Part shown: positions 26,990 through 35,287 of the stretch, one piece after another
How the letters are laid out: each line of letters starts with the position of its first letter
Numbering within the stretch: position 1 is the first letter of the stretch
Source of the DNA: Thermanaerothrix daxensis
GTDB taxonomy: Bacteria > Chloroflexota > Anaerolineae > Anaerolineales > Anaerolineaceae
DNA length: 64,000 nucleotides
Reading direction: 5' to 3'
NCBI RefSeq assembly: GCF_001306145.1
Contig: NZ_LGKO01000002.1
Coordinates: 930,001 to 994,000 of the forward strand
Program-made: the position numbers and the translations under genes
Notes under the pieces: model-generated
Seen by the model: the letters and a program-made list of their open reading frames with translations, nothing else
What the model was told of the DNA's origin: nothing
Databases searched by the model: none

Positions 26990-27984
26990 TGCCCCAATTG
27001 AATTACGCTGAGTGGGAAGCCTTTCTTCGTGACCATCCGGAAGCCCATCTTCTGCAAACTCCTATGTGGGGGATGTTCAAGGCGGAGTTCGGCTGGCGGG
27101 TTGCGTGGGTGGTAACAGAGGAGGCGGGGGTTCAGGTTTTGTTTCGCCGCTTACCGCTGGGATTAAGCATTGCTTATATTCCAAAGGGACCGGTTGGGCG
27201 GAACTGGGCGGCGCTGTGGTCAGAAGTGGAAGCCTTGTGTCGGCAGTTTCGGGCCATCTTCCTCAAGGTAGAACCCGATGCCTGGGAGCCTTTGGAGTTT
27301 GATCCTCAAGAGCAATTGCCTGGTTTTCGCCCTGCCGAACCGATCCAACCGCGTCGCACCATTGAGATCAGTTTAGAGGGGGCTGAAGAAGAATGGTTGG
27401 AGCGGATGAAGCAAAAAACCCGTTATAACATCCGCCTGGCTCAGAAAAAAGGGGTGGTCGTTCGTGAATCGCGGGATCTTTCCGCGTTTTATGCCTTGAT
27501 GGAAATGACAGGCCGGCGAGACGGTTTTGGCATACATACCTCGGATTACTACGAACGCGCTTATCAAAAGTTTGCTCCGGGCGGTCACTGCGTGTTGTTG
27601 ATGGCGGAGTATGAGGGCATGCCGCTGGCGGGCTTGATGGCCTTTGCCTGGGGACATCGAGCGTGGTATTTCTATGGTGCTTCGAGCGATCAGGAACGCC
27701 ATCGCATGCCGACCTATCTTTTACAATGGGAAGCCATGCGTTGGGCAGCCCAACGGGGATGCCGGGTGTATGATTTATGGGGCATTCCCGATGCGGATGA
27801 AACCACATTGGAAGCCGAATTTGCCCGACGTTCTGAAGGGTTGTGGGGAGTATACCGGTTCAAACGCGGTTTTGGAGGTCGTGTGCGGCGTTCAGTCGGT
27901 GCATGGGATAAGATTTATCAGCCCAGTTTATACCGTATTTACCGCTGGTTCATGCGATTCCGTCGGCGAGGAGAACCTGGATGA
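26989..27984 (+). CDS. FemAB-type aminoacyltransferase, first of two paralogues
   Basis: 331 aa with two GNAT-like halves. The signature WLERMKQKTRYNIRLAQKKGVVV bridges the halves and the C-terminal part carries WYFYGASSDQERHRMPTYLLQWEAMRWA and YDLWGIPD, both typical of the FemABX/peptidoglycan bridge family. Such enzymes add amino acids from aminoacyl-tRNA to lipid II or related acceptors. The long coiled-coil arm of staphylococcal FemA is absent. It sits in a polysaccharide operon, so the acceptor could be a cell-surface glycan instead. Translationally coupled on both sides (1-base overlap upstream, ATGA with the next). Confidence 0.85.
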   Translation: MPQLNYAEWEAFLRDHPEAHLLQTPMWGMFKAEFGWRVAWVVTEEAGVQVLFRRLPLGLSIAYIPKGPVGRNWAALWSEVEALCRQFRAIFLKVEPDAWEPLEFDPQEQLPGFRPAEPIQPRRTIEISLEGAEEEWLERMKQKTRYNIRLAQKKGVVVRESRDLSAFYALMEMTGRRDGFGIHTSDYYERAYQKFAPGGHCVLLMAEYEGMPLAGLMAFAWGHRAWYFYGASSDQERHRMPTYLLQWEAMRWAAQRGCRVYDLWGIPDADETTLEAEFARRSEGLWGVYRFKRGFGGRVRRSVGAWDKIYQPSLYRIYRWFMRFRRRGEPG

Positions 27985-29099
27985 TCTCCCTGGAACGATT
28001 TGAAGATCGGGTGGCTTGGGATCATCTATTGGCCAGCCTTCCTGGAGCTCACATTCTGCAAACCTGGGAATGGGGGCATATTAAATCCTCTTATGGGTGG
28101 CAACCTTTCCCTTGTGTGTGGAGGGACGAGTTAGGAAATGTACGTGCTATGGCTTTAGTCCTGCGTCGTCCATTAAGTTTCGCGGGGAAAATGTTGCCCC
28201 TGAGTGTGATGTACGTACCCCGCGGTCCAGTCCTGGAGTGGTCAGATGTTGCTTTGCGGCGGCAGGTCCTGAAAGATTTACATCAGTTGGCACGGGTTCA
28301 GGGGGCCATATTTATCAAAATAGATCCGGATTTGGAAGCGGGGCGAGGCATTCCGGGCACACCTGAAGCGTGGGAACATCCTGTTGCGGATGAAACCGTT
28401 AAGGACTTAAAGGCGAGGGGGTGGCATTTTTCCACGGAACAAGTGCAGTTCCGGAACACCTTTATCCTCTCGCTGGATGGTGAGGAAGAAGCATGGTTGA
28501 GGCGGATGAAGCAAAAAACTCGTTACAATATTCGTCTGGCTCAACGCAAGGGAGTGCTGGTGCGACGGGCTCTTCCCGAAGATTTGTCGGTATTGTATCG
28601 CATGTATGCAGAAACATCGGTGCGTGATGGTTTTGTGATTCGCCCTGAGGCTTACTACCGGCAGGTTTGGGAAACTTTTATGCAAACCGGAATGGCGGAA
28701 CCCCTCCTTGCAGAGGTGGAAGGGGTTCCAGTGGCCGGTTTGGTGATGTTTGTTTTTGCTCGTCGTGCTTGGTACTTTTATGGCATGTCTCGCGAACTGC
28801 ATCGGGATAAAATGCCCAATTACTTGCTTCAATGGGAAGCCATGCGTCTGGCGCGCGCCCGAGGGTGCCGGCTTTACGATTTATGGGGCGCACCCGATGA
28901 ATTCAACGAAGATGATCCTATGTGGGGAGTTTTTCGATTTAAGCAAGGGCTGGGCGGGGAGGTGGTACGCTGGATTGGGGCGTGGGACTTACCGGTACGA
29001 CGGCAATGGTATACTTTGTACACCCGTCTCATTCCACGCTTGCTTGCTTGGATGCGTCGCCGCACCCAGGATAGACTTCGCCGAGAGGTGAGTTTATGA
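27981..29099 (+). CDS. FemAB-type aminoacyltransferase, second paralogue
   Basis: 372 aa, overlapping the first copy by ATGA. It repeats the same architecture and signatures (WLRRMKQKTRYNIRLAQRKGV, WYFYGMSRELHRDKMPNYLL, YDLWGAPDEF) with many substitutions and a longer middle, so the pair arose by an old tandem duplication and the copies have diverged. By analogy with FemA/FemB or FemX/FemA pairs, they may add successive residues, though this is inference. The last four bases overlap the start of the D-cysteine-desulfhydrase-like gene. Confidence 0.85.
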   Translation: MISLERFEDRVAWDHLLASLPGAHILQTWEWGHIKSSYGWQPFPCVWRDELGNVRAMALVLRRPLSFAGKMLPLSVMYVPRGPVLEWSDVALRRQVLKDLHQLARVQGAIFIKIDPDLEAGRGIPGTPEAWEHPVADETVKDLKARGWHFSTEQVQFRNTFILSLDGEEEAWLRRMKQKTRYNIRLAQRKGVLVRRALPEDLSVLYRMYAETSVRDGFVIRPEAYYRQVWETFMQTGMAEPLLAEVEGVPVAGLVMFVFARRAWYFYGMSRELHRDKMPNYLLQWEAMRLARARGCRLYDLWGAPDEFNEDDPMWGVFRFKQGLGGEVVRWIGAWDLPVRRQWYTLYTRLIPRLLAWMRRRTQDRLRREVSL

Positions 29100-30055
29100 T
29101 TCCGCGAATTCGTATCGCCCATTTACCCACTCCTGTTGAGCCCTTACCGCGACTGAGCACGATTCTGGGCGGCCCCCGTCTCTGGGTCAAGCGAGACGAC
29201 CAGACCGGATTGGCTCTAGGTGGGAACAAAACGCGTAAATTGGAATTCGTGGTGGCAGAGGCACAGGCACATGGGGCCCAAACCTTGATTACGGTGGGGG
29301 CCGTTCAATCCAATCATTGCCGTCAAACTGCTGCCCTGGCGGCCCGTTTGGGGTTGGAATGTGCACTGGTGCTTTTCGGTGAGTCCCCTAAGAACCCCTC
29401 AGGCAATTATTTGCTGGATCGTCTGTTCGGAGCGGAGGTCACCTGGGCAACTCGAGAAACTTATGAGGCTGTTTTGCAAGAGACTTTCGAGAAGGCCTGG
29501 GCTGAAGGACGGCGGCCCTATCTTATTCCGCTGGGTGCCTCAACCCCGCTTGGAGCAATTGCCTATGCATATGCCTTCAAAGAGTTCGCGGAACAAGGGA
29601 TCGAGGCGGACTGGATTGTGTTGGCTTCATCTTCAGCGGGCACGCAGGCTGGCCTGGTATTGGGTGCGCGATTGAGCGGTTGGCGTGGTCGGATCTTGGG
29701 AATCAGCGTAGATCATCCTGCGGGTTGGGTCAAAGAGCGTGTGGCGGAATTGGCCTCGCAGGCTGCTGATCGGCTGGGTGAATCAGTACGAATTGCGCCT
29801 CATGAAGTGGAAGTGAATGATAGTTATATCGGGGCTGGCTATGGGGTGATGGGTCACCGGGAGGTTGAGGCTATTCAACTTTTTGCCCGCCATGAAGGGC
29901 TCTTGTTGGATCCTGTTTACACAGGGCGCGCCGCGGCGGGAATGATAGATCTGATTCGGAGTGGTTTTTTCAAGCCGGGCGAGCGCGTTCTTTTCTGGCA
30001 TACCGGCGGTATACCGGCGCTCTTTGCGGATCGCTATGCCCCTAACTTGTTATGA
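29096..30055 (+). CDS. PLP-dependent D-cysteine desulfhydrase / ACC deaminase family protein
   Basis: 319 aa, fold type II PLP enzyme. LALGGNKTRKLEFVVAEA contains the probable Schiff-base Lys45, and VGAVQSNHCRQTAALAARLGL is the family's substrate region (Ser-Asn-His). The phosphate-binding segment appears as SSSAGTQAGLVLGARL. Members degrade D-cysteine to pyruvate, H2S and ammonia, or open 1-aminocyclopropane-1-carboxylate; the sequence favours D-cysteine desulfhydrase, as in DcyD. The ATGA overlap with the second FemAB gene ties it to the surface-polymer operon, where a link to D-amino acids in the wall is possible but unproven. Confidence 0.85.
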   Translation: MIPRIRIAHLPTPVEPLPRLSTILGGPRLWVKRDDQTGLALGGNKTRKLEFVVAEAQAHGAQTLITVGAVQSNHCRQTAALAARLGLECALVLFGESPKNPSGNYLLDRLFGAEVTWATRETYEAVLQETFEKAWAEGRRPYLIPLGASTPLGAIAYAYAFKEFAEQGIEADWIVLASSSAGTQAGLVLGARLSGWRGRILGISVDHPAGWVKERVAELASQAADRLGESVRIAPHEVEVNDSYIGAGYGVMGHREVEAIQLFARHEGLLLDPVYTGRAAAGMIDLIRSGFFKPGERVLFWHTGGIPALFADRYAPNLL

Positions 30056-30064
30056 GCGCTTTGT

Positions 30065-32251
30065 CTAAGGACTGGGCAGACGAAGGGGAGGTCGCCAGGC
30101 GGCACCAAAGTCGAAGTCTTTATCAGTGGTCAAACGGATACGGTTACCGCCATTGATGGTCATGATGTAAATGTCGTGGTTGGTGCCGTCTGGCCAGGAT
30201 TCGAAAGCCAACCAATTGCCATCGGGTGAGAGACTAACTTTTGCCACCGGACCAACGTCGGGTTCGTTTTTAGGAGGAATGCGCACCTCCTTGTTAGGAG
30301 TGCCACGATCTTCGTAACGCATACTCATCAGCCAGGGGATGTTTGAGGAAGGTCTCATCTGGCTGTAAAAGATGACGCTTCCATCTAAACTCCAGGCTGG
30401 CCACAGGTTGTTTAACTCCCCACTTACGGTGAGACGGATGGGGTATTGTCCGGTGTCGGACATGATCCAAATTTGGCTGTATGGGGCTTCGCGTACGAAG
30501 GCGATTTGAGAGCCTGTTGGCGACCAGGCTGGTTGTTTTTCAACATACCGTGAATCGGTGAGGCGTAAAAGCGTGTTGTTGCTAAGATCATACACGTAGA
30601 TATCGGGTTGTCCCGCTCGTAAAGAGGTAAACGCAATTCGGTTGCCATCCGGTGACCAGGCTGGGTCGAAGTCGGCGGCTGGACTGGGAGGTAAGGGTAG
30701 CAATTCAGGCGCTCTACCATTGACGACATCCAGGACATAAATTTTGGTACCTTCGTAGAGATTGCGCTTCTCACGACAAGGGGAGATGAAAGCCAATCGC
30801 TGTCCATCAGGCGACCAGGTTGGTTGACAAGCACCATCCGGTAAACTGGTAATGGGGCGTTGATTGGTGCCATCAGCATTCATTAGCCAGATTTGCATGA
30901 TGCCGGTGCGATTAGACGCGAATGCAATCTCGCCACTTCCGCCAAATGGTGTGGGGGCTGGTGTAAAGGTTGGGGTGGGAATGAGGGATGGAGGGGGCTG
31001 GGTGTTGGGCAAAGTAGGCGTGAGAGTGGGAATCAATGTCGCAGGCGCAGAGGTGGGCTCTGAACTGATACTTATAACTGGCAAAGTCGCAGTCAATACT
31101 GGGGTATAGACTGGCTCAAGATTCTCAGTTGGGGTGGAGGTTGGAGTAACCGGCCGTGCCGCCAGGTTCAAAATCTGACCACGCACCCATTGGGGAGCAT
31201 CCGGGACCAGGATAAACAGAAGGGCTAACACTAATGCCGTGATCCCTGTTCCAACCAGTCGCCAGACCCGCTGGCGACCTTTGCGGTTGGTGATGGGGCG
31301 CGGGGTAGGGGGGTGAATGGGGCTGGAGGTGGGTAGGGGTTGGGTAAGGACTTTTTCGCCTTCCCCTATCGCGCTAGCAGTGGGCAGAGGGGGTTCTATT
31401 TGAGGAGGTGGAATGACAGTCAGTTCTTCTAAAAGGGGTGGTAAATTGCTGGCTTCCATCAGAGCCCGCTTGAAATCACTGGCCGTCTGATAACGCTTTT
31501 CAGGTTCTACGGCGAGCGCCTTTTCGATCACACTGGCCAGGCGGCGTGAAACTTTCGGTGCCAACTGGCGTACTGGGGTTAGTTCAGCCTGCCCGGTGAG
31601 GCGTGCGAGTCCATCTTCAGGGATAACCCCGGTTAGAGCGGCATAAAGGGTGGCGCCCAGGGAGTAGATGTCTGTGCGAGCGTCGGTAGGGGCCACTCCG
31701 TACTGTTCAGGGGGTGAGTAACCGGGTGTCATCGCGCGTGCGCCAGTTGTGGTGCGCTGGTCCTCGAGCATCAACTTGGCTAGCCCAAAATCCACCAGAA
31801 TGATTTTTCCCTCGGGGGTAACCTTGATATTGCCGGGCTTAATATCGCGGTGGATAATGGGAGGGCGGCGCGAATGGAGATATTCCAGTGCGTTGCAAAT
31901 GGCTATCCCAATTCGAATGACTTCATTTTCGCTCAGCGTGCCCAACCGTTCAATGCGCTGGCGTAAATCCTCCCCCTCAATGTAGTCCATTACCAGATAC
32001 TGTCCCTGGTTGGGAATGGCAAAGTAATCTATTACTCGCGGCAGGTTAGGGTGGCGCACACTGGCCAGAATATTGGCCTCGCGTTGAAATTGGCGGGCGT
32101 ATTCTTCGGCCAGGAAGAGATTTTCTTTGACCGCGACCTGGATGCCTAGGTTTTCATCCACAGCATGGTAAATGGCCCCCATACCCCCCTGAGCCAGGGT
32201 CGAGACTATCCGATAGCGCCGATTCAGTATCGTGCCTGGAGTGAGTGCCAT
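30065..32251 (-). CDS. Membrane Ser/Thr protein kinase with extracellular TolB-like beta-propeller
   Basis: 728 aa from ATG 32251. A TTG at 32344 would add 31 residues with three Cys but has no ribosome site. PknB-type kinase domain (11-268): glycine loop LAQGGMGAIY, K42, IHRDIKPGNIKV with D136, DFG 154-156, and GYSPPEQYG. A Pro-rich cytoplasmic linker leads to one membrane helix (about 330-349). Outside lies a Thr/Pro-rich stalk (368-437) and then six-bladed TolB/WD40-like repeats, recognised by recurring AWSPDGNRIAFTS-type units. The layout suggests a receptor kinase whose propeller senses or binds an extracellular ligand. It is convergent with the previous operon (9-base gap) and divergent from the next gene. 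Confidence 0.93.
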   Translation of the reverse strand: MALTPGTILNRRYRIVSTLAQGGMGAIYHAVDENLGIQVAVKENLFLAEEYARQFQREANILASVRHPNLPRVIDYFAIPNQGQYLVMDYIEGEDLRQRIERLGTLSENEVIRIGIAICNALEYLHSRRPPIIHRDIKPGNIKVTPEGKIILVDFGLAKLMLEDQRTTTGARAMTPGYSPPEQYGVAPTDARTDIYSLGATLYAALTGVIPEDGLARLTGQAELTPVRQLAPKVSRRLASVIEKALAVEPEKRYQTASDFKRALMEASNLPPLLEELTVIPPPQIEPPLPTASAIGEGEKVLTQPLPTSSPIHPPTPRPITNRKGRQRVWRLVGTGITALVLALLFILVPDAPQWVRGQILNLAARPVTPTSTPTENLEPVYTPVLTATLPVISISSEPTSAPATLIPTLTPTLPNTQPPPSLIPTPTFTPAPTPFGGSGEIAFASNRTGIMQIWLMNADGTNQRPITSLPDGACQPTWSPDGQRLAFISPCREKRNLYEGTKIYVLDVVNGRAPELLPLPPSPAADFDPAWSPDGNRIAFTSLRAGQPDIYVYDLSNNTLLRLTDSRYVEKQPAWSPTGSQIAFVREAPYSQIWIMSDTGQYPIRLTVSGELNNLWPAWSLDGSVIFYSQMRPSSNIPWLMSMRYEDRGTPNKEVRIPPKNEPDVGPVAKVSLSPDGNWLAFESWPDGTNHDIYIMTINGGNRIRLTTDKDFDFGAAWRPPLRLPSP

Positions 32252-32348
32252 TGCCTCAATTTTAACGGTATCCGGGCAAACTTCACAATAAACTTGGAGT
32301 TTAAGTTTTTGAGCCCTGGTATTACACCCGAAATCCTCTCTCAACCCA

Positions 32349-32357
32349 TGCTATAAT
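32349..32357 (+). promoter_or_regulatory. Extended -10 promoter for the Thr/Pro-repeat protein
   Basis: TGCTATAAT, an extended -10 (TGn plus perfect TATAAT), 31 bases before the start codon at 32389. No -35 is needed for this class. It lies in the divergent region shared with the kinase gene. Confidence 0.5.
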
Positions 32358-32388
32358 CGAGAAGCAATTTTGTGGAGAACGCGCGCCG

Positions 32389-33384
32389 ATGAACCTTGAT
32401 ATTCGCACGGCTGTTCAAACGACCTTTGTTCTTCTTTTATTGGGTTTGTTTTTGAGCCTCTGGTTGGGGGTGCGAACTATCCGAGGGGCTCGCCGCTTGA
32501 CATACTTTCGAATTCGCCGTGCTCGCGTAGCCAGGGGATGGCGGCTTATCTTCCTGGCACTGGCAATGGGCGGGCTGGCATTATTGACGAACCGATATGC
32601 AGAACCGACACTTTACCGGGTGTTTCCTCCTTCACCAACGGTAACCCTTACCCCGACCATAACACTGACTCCCACCATCACGCTCACCCCCACAATTACC
32701 TTAACGCCAACAATTACTGAAACTCCTTCTATTACTCCCACGCCTTTCCTGCCTGAGGACATTGCAGCGCAGATTCAGAATACCATTACTCCCAATCCGG
32801 GGGCCGTTTTCAGCCCATTACAATTTGCACGCGCTGTAAACGATGCGTTTCAACCTGTCAACCCACAGGTTGAATTCCAGCAACCCATTATGACGCTTTA
32901 TGGGACCTTTTCTTATGATCAGATGGTGCCGGGTTCTCAGTGGACGGCTATTTGGTACCGCCTTAGCGATGGCCAACGTATTTGCTATGAAACCAAACCC
33001 TGGGATGGTGGAACGGGGGGATTTGGCTATACCGATTGCACGCCGCGTTCTGAAGACTGGCAGGCCGGCGAGTACGAAGTGCAAATATTTGTGGGCTCCC
33101 AATGGAAAACATCGGGGCGCTTTACGGTTGTAGGAAACCCACCGACCTCAACTCCTACGCGCTCACCTACACCCACGGTAAGTGCAACCCCAACGGCTAC
33201 GCTTTCCCCGACCGCAACGCGCACTCCGCTTCCTTCGCCCACACCGACCATCACATCTACACCGCGCCCTTCTCTGACACCAACGCCCACGCGAACACCT
33301 CCTCCAACTGCCACCCCACGCCCAACTTTGACACCACGGCCGACCGATACGCGCTGGCCCACGGCTACGTACACGCTTCCATGA
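32389..33384 (+). CDS. Membrane-anchored protein with two Thr/Pro-rich stalks
   Basis: 331 aa, not a recognised family. Two hydrophobic helices lie at about 11-28 and 51-68 with a basic loop between, so the bulk is probably outside. Residues 82-119 are repeats of the hexapeptide ITLTPT. A compact domain follows (about 120-250: Q-rich, with WTAIWYRLSDGQRICYET and EYEVQIFVGSQWKTSGRF), probably a small beta sandwich. The tail (255-331) is again nearly all Thr, Pro, Ser and Ala and ends in TYTLP. Such stalks in Chloroflexota are likely O-glycosylated spacers. The divergent kinase has the same kind of stalk, which suggests related cell-surface roles. Confidence 0.8.
   Translation: MNLDIRTAVQTTFVLLLLGLFLSLWLGVRTIRGARRLTYFRIRRARVARGWRLIFLALAMGGLALLTNRYAEPTLYRVFPPSPTVTLTPTITLTPTITLTPTITLTPTITETPSITPTPFLPEDIAAQIQNTITPNPGAVFSPLQFARAVNDAFQPVNPQVEFQQPIMTLYGTFSYDQMVPGSQWTAIWYRLSDGQRICYETKPWDGGTGGFGYTDCTPRSEDWQAGEYEVQIFVGSQWKTSGRFTVVGNPPTSTPTRSPTPTVSATPTATLSPTATRTPLPSPTPTITSTPRPSLTPTPTRTPPPTATPRPTLTPRPTDTRWPTATYTLP
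32632..32745 (+). repeat. 18-base coding repeat for ITLTPT
   Basis: About five to six imperfect 18-base units encode ITLTPT repeats (for example actcccaccatcacgctc). The units differ mainly at third codon positions, so the peptide repeat is kept while the DNA drifts; it is not a recent expansion. Confidence 0.7.
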
Positions 33385-33416
33385 GCAAAGAATGGAAACC
33401 GGGATCTATTGCCGGA

Positions 33417-34340
33417 CTACACTCTGAACAGGTGACGCGGCGTATAAAGATGGTGAGCGATTTGAGCGGCTAAGCGGGCATTGCTTCTGAGCAGGGCCAG
33501 ATTGGCTTTTAGGCTTTCCCCGCCGCTAAGGGCACTGACACGAGCCAATAAGAAGGGCGTCACCTCTGCTCCGCGAATGCCCTCTTCGAAAGCTTCACGG
33601 ACGGCTTTTTGGATGAGGGCCTCAATGGCTTCTCGGGGCAGAGCAGTTTCGGCGGGTGGAGGATTGACGACTAAAACGGCGCTGTGTAACTGGCAGTCCC
33701 ATTGAGTCCGAGCTATTTCCGCCACTTCTTGAGGGCTTTCAACACGCACATTAACGGGTAATCCGCTCTCTCGAGAGTAGAAGGCCGGAAATTCATCAGT
33801 GCGATACCCGATCACCGGTACCCCCATGGTTTCAAGGACTTCCAGGGTGGCGGGGAGATCGAGGATAGCTTTGGCCCCCGCCGAAACCACCACTAACGGC
33901 GTTCTGGATAGAGTGGGCAGGTCGGTTGAAATATCAAATGGGGACTCGCGATGGACGCCCCCAATGCCACCCGTAGCAAAAACCTTGATACCCACTTGAT
34001 GAGCAATTTGTAGCGTGGCTGCAACTGTAGTCCCTCCTGCTTCTTTTCGCGAGAGAACAATGCCCATATCGCGCAGACTTACCTTACGCTTGGGGGTGGC
34101 TGTTGCCAGACGCTGTCGGTCTTCTGGGCTAAGCCCGATATGGATGTACCCATCGAGAAAGGCAATAGTTGCCGGGATAGCGCCTTCATTGCGAACGGTT
34201 TGCTCCAGTTCCTCGGCGAGTTGAACGTTTTCTGGGTATGGAAGCCCGTGAGTAATCACGGCAGATTCGAGGGCTACAATGGGCTGACCATTTTCCAAAG
34301 CATAGTGGACTTCGGGGTAAAGGCGGAGATATTGTTTCAT
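33417..34340 (-). CDS. psuG: Pseudouridine-5'-phosphate glycosidase
   Basis: 307 aa. PsuG reversibly splits pseudouridine 5'-phosphate into uracil and ribose 5-phosphate. The family motifs are plain: ALESAVITHGLPYPENVQLA (with the conserved Glu), AFLDGYIHIGLS, VSLRDMGIVLSRKEAGGTTVAAT, FATGGIGGVHRE and the C-terminal GAEVTPFLLARVSALSGGESLKAN. Its ATG shares one base with the end of the upstream PfkB kinase, so the two form a salvage pair. It is last in a four-gene minus-strand operon and converges on the Thr/Pro-repeat gene. Confidence 0.93.
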   Translation of the reverse strand: MKQYLRLYPEVHYALENGQPIVALESAVITHGLPYPENVQLAEELEQTVRNEGAIPATIAFLDGYIHIGLSPEDRQRLATATPKRKVSLRDMGIVLSRKEAGGTTVAATLQIAHQVGIKVFATGGIGGVHRESPFDISTDLPTLSRTPLVVVSAGAKAILDLPATLEVLETMGVPVIGYRTDEFPAFYSRESGLPVNVRVESPQEVAEIARTQWDCQLHSAVLVVNPPPAETALPREAIEALIQKAVREAFEEGIRGAEVTPFLLARVSALSGGESLKANLALLRSNARLAAQIAHHLYTPRHLFRV

Positions 34341-35287
34341 TATATGATTAACCTTTCATAAAGGCTTTCCAGGGATAAGAGGGGTGACACCGATCCAGGA
34401 TGGCTAAGAGTCAGGCTGGCCGCTGAAACACCCAGGCGCACTGCTTCGTCAATATCCATGTTGTTCATCAAGCCAAAGATGATTGCAGCGGTCATAGCAT
34501 CTCCGGCGCCGGTGGGGTCAATGACCCGGGTACGTATGGCAGGCACATGCCCGCTGGTCTCGGAGGTGGCATAACAAACCCCGAACTCGGCCAGGGCAAT
34601 CACGGCAATTTGTACCCCCAGGCGGATAAATGCGCGGGCGGCTTCCAGTGCCGTAAAGCGATCATTGACCTGTATGCTGCCTTGCAAAAGAGCCGTTGCT
34701 TCCAGGCGATTGGCCGTTAGAAAAGTAAGGCGAGGTAAAAAGGGAAGCAGACGTGGGGCTAAAGTCACCGACGTTGCATCCACAAAGACGGGGATTTTTG
34801 CACGCCGTGCTATCTGAAAGATGGCCCGAAGGGCTGGTTTGGATAAGTTAGCATCTACAAACACTAAACTGGCGGCGCGGAAAAGGGCTTCCTGCGATTT
34901 GAGGTGTTCAGCGGTCAGGCGAGAAAGAATGCGCATGTCATCAAGACCGTATTCTAAATCGCCTTCGCGAGTCAGAACTCCAACGTAGGAGGCTGTTCCG
35001 TAGTCGCTAACCCTCAGACAGGCTGAAGTGTCTACCCCCACACTGGCGGTATACTCCAGCAACTGTCGCCCGATTGGATCCTCGCCTACGGCACTAATCA
35101 GGGAAACCGGCAGACCAAGACGGGCCAGGTTTTCCGCCACGTTGCGGGCCACTCCGCCAAAAGAGGGGCGCACTTGACCCGGCACAGAGGTTCCACTCTG
35201 TAGGTTATCAAAGGGACGCCCCACGACATCCAGGCTGGCTGCCCCGATGACAAGCAAGCGTTTTTCAGGGGAGAGAGGAAGTGTCAT
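34340..35287 (-). CDS. psuK: PfkB-family carbohydrate kinase, probably pseudouridine kinase
   Basis: 315 aa ribokinase-like fold: an N-terminal LLVIGAASLDVVGRPF with the later GGVARNVAENLARLGLPVSLISAVGEDPIG (PfkB signature 1), and the catalytic DPTGAGDAMTAAIIFGLM (signature 2, Asp base in GAGD). Family members phosphorylate sugars or nucleosides; the partner psuG, joined by a 1-base overlap, makes pseudouridine the likely substrate. The start overlaps the upstream SPFH-like gene by ATGA. Function by context rather than by specific residues. Confidence 0.85.
   Translation of the reverse strand: MTLPLSPEKRLLVIGAASLDVVGRPFDNLQSGTSVPGQVRPSFGGVARNVAENLARLGLPVSLISAVGEDPIGRQLLEYTASVGVDTSACLRVSDYGTASYVGVLTREGDLEYGLDDMRILSRLTAEHLKSQEALFRAASLVFVDANLSKPALRAIFQIARRAKIPVFVDATSVTLAPRLLPFLPRLTFLTANRLEATALLQGSIQVNDRFTALEAARAFIRLGVQIAVIALAEFGVCYATSETSGHVPAIRTRVIDPTGAGDAMTAAIIFGLMNNMDIDEAVRLGVSAASLTLSHPGSVSPLLSLESLYERLII

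Noticed and set aside
32252-32344. N-terminal extension of the kinase with three Cys (possible zinc ribbon)
   Set aside because: It starts at a TTG without a ribosome site, and MALTPGTILNRRY is the typical kinase start.
32632-32745. Possible CRISPR-like array in the 18-base repeats
   Set aside because: The units are contiguous, without unique spacers, and are in frame with a Thr/Pro-rich protein.
33027-33374. 115-aa minus-strand frame rich in Val and Gly opposite the C terminus of the Thr/Pro-repeat protein
   Set aside because: It is the mirror of the ACN/CCN-rich Thr/Pro coding repeat; such frames arise from codon bias. No ribosome site.
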